Under the pieces are notes generated by a model that saw nothing but the letters and a program-made list of their open reading frames with translations, was not told the origin of the DNA and did no database searches. A stretch of 64,000 bases of DNA from Pollenia angustigena (Eukaryota > Arthropoda > Insecta > Diptera > Polleniidae), in the NCBI GenBank assembly GCA_930367215.1, contig OV884059.1:18810945-18874944 (forward strand), read 5' to 3'. Position 1 is the first letter of the stretch. The number at the start of each line of letters is the position of its first letter. The position numbers were made by a program, and so were the translations under genes. Shown one piece after another: positions 62,868 through 64,000 of this stretch.

Positions 62868-64000
62868 AGTGTTGCCAAAACTTGGTGACCAAAAATGGCT
62901 AAATATATTGAAAAAAATGGCCAACAAATGGCTAAAAATTAACTAAAAAATGGCTAAAATTTTTTTTTTAAATAAAACACATTAAAATTCAATAACAAAA
63001 CAGAAAAATTAATTTATTTGAAGTTGTTTACGATGAAATTGTAAGTTAAGATCAATTTGTTAAAGAAGAACAAAAGTAAATTAATATTTTGATAGATATA
63101 TAAAAAATTAAATCATCTATAAATTCGATGTCGTTAGTGTTTATTTCAAAGAAATCACTCGTGCCTATTAGTTTTAAATAATTGAAGGTAAATCAAAATC
63201 ACGACAACATTTACCCAACCTTTTGAGTCCAGATCTACAATAAAAAACAAGTAAGAAGATTAGGAGATGTGTATCAAATTTTATCAAATAATCTTCAAAA
63301 CTGCGACCTATACTTTGCGCACAAGGTTTACAGAGGCAGCTAGCCAGCCGGACAAACATCGTTAATTCGACTCAGAAAGTGATTATGAGTCAATCGGTAT
63401 ACGTAAAGGTGGGCTTCGGACCAATATTTATAGGTGTTAAAAACATCAGCATAAACGCATAGTACCCTCTCTGCTATTGTGGTGTACAAATTTTATTGTT
63501 ACGGCAGAAATATTTACCTAATTGATAAAATCGAATTAACGGTTGTAACCTAAACGATGTTTACTAGGCTAAATCCCCTTTCTACTTCAGCATTAGACCA
63601 TGAAAGTGAGAGAAACTTTATAGTCAATTCTGAAATTTCTAAAAAAATTTTGTTTCCTCCTGCATCTCTTTATTGCAATACTTGCAGCCAGAAAGAAACA
63701 CCGATGTTTGTCTTGATCTATTTTATAAATTTTATATTGGAATACTGTTCATTTATTTTTAAATATGTTTCATCATCATAGTTTATAGCGATTTTAAGAT
63801 TTATAAAAGTTGTGATTTAAATTCATGGCGTTTTATTGTTAAAAATTGTTATTTTAATTTTATAAATTTTTAAAATAAAATAAAGATTTATTAAAAGAAA
63901 AACGGCAAAAAAAATTTATGGCTAAACAAGTTGAAAAATGGCTAATGGCTAAACTAATTTTTTAATGGCTAAACAGGGTGAAAAATTGCTAAATCTAGCC
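62868..64000. mobile_element. hAT-like element with AATGGCTAA iterations, right end outside the window
   Basis: Starts CAGTGTTGCCAAAACTTGGT. ATGGCTAA words recur at least five times at 62890-62960 and again near 63918-63980 in the same sense, and the window closes at AAATCTAGCC, likely just before the right terminus. The expected 8-bp duplication is ATTTTAAT (62860-62867). A family II HINE-like fragment is inside. Confidence 0.6.
63243..63490 (+). mobile_element. HINE-like element, family II, internally deleted
   Basis: Leader AAAAACAAGTAAGAAGATTA joins directly to the distal body ATCAAATTTTATCAAATAAT, ACTTTGCGCACAAGGTTTAC, CGACTCAGAAAGTGATTATG and the terminal hairpin CCCTCTCTGCTATTGTGGTG. 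The hairpin leader is lost. Confidence 0.7.

Overview
The window is eukaryotic nuclear DNA from a higher fly, probably a calyptrate (blow fly, house fly or flesh fly group). The support is the very high A+T content, short GTAAGT-type introns, two insect odorant-binding protein (OBP) genes, and dispersed repeats with the architecture of dipteran DINE-1/Helentron-associated elements. The species cannot be fixed from sequence alone.

Only two host protein genes are supported, both spliced and both on the + strand. OBP gene A (12554-15656) has three exons and OBP gene B (26941-33149) has five. Each reads as a signal peptide followed by the six-cysteine classic OBP pattern (C2-x3-C3 and C5-x8-C6). 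All splice phases join into one uninterrupted frame. Their large introns (2.4 kb in A, 5.6 kb in B) are filled with transposon debris. The two genes probably form a small tandem OBP cluster.

Nearly everything else is transposable elements, many nested. (1) DINE-1/HINE-like repeats come in two families. Family I carries the hairpin ATTCGGCTGTGCCGAAT, family II carries GTCGG...CCGAC; both end in a hairpin with TATACCC/GGGTATA. Some copies have internal tandem amplifications (periods about 128, 153 and 490 bp), and three family I copies carry a tRNA-like module. (2) Many MITEs are flanked by 3-bp TTA/TAA duplications, several with AGG...CCT termini; this is the PIF/Harbinger signature. (3) A Harbinger element (46934-58624) keeps both termini, a broken HARBI1-type transposase and a broken MADF/Myb-like partner gene, and is filled by later insertions up to about five levels deep. 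(4) hAT-like elements have 8-bp duplications. (5) pogo/Tigger-like elements sit at TA. (6) piggyBac-like elements sit at TTAA, and there is a separate piggyBac transposase relic. (7) Five relics belong to one DDE transposase family. (8) One non-LTR retrotransposon fragment is present.

Layout: 1-12.5 kb repeats; 12.5-15.7 kb OBP A; 16-26.8 kb MITEs and transposase relics; 26.9-33.2 kb OBP B; 33.4-37 kb a piggyBac-like element holding family I repeats and a LINE fragment; 37-46.9 kb MITEs and a large family I repeat; 46.9-58.6 kb the Harbinger nest; 58.6-64 kb family II repeats, MITEs and an hAT-like element running off the right edge. No CRISPR, operon, rRNA or intact tRNA gene is seen. Most long open frames are shadows of repeats.
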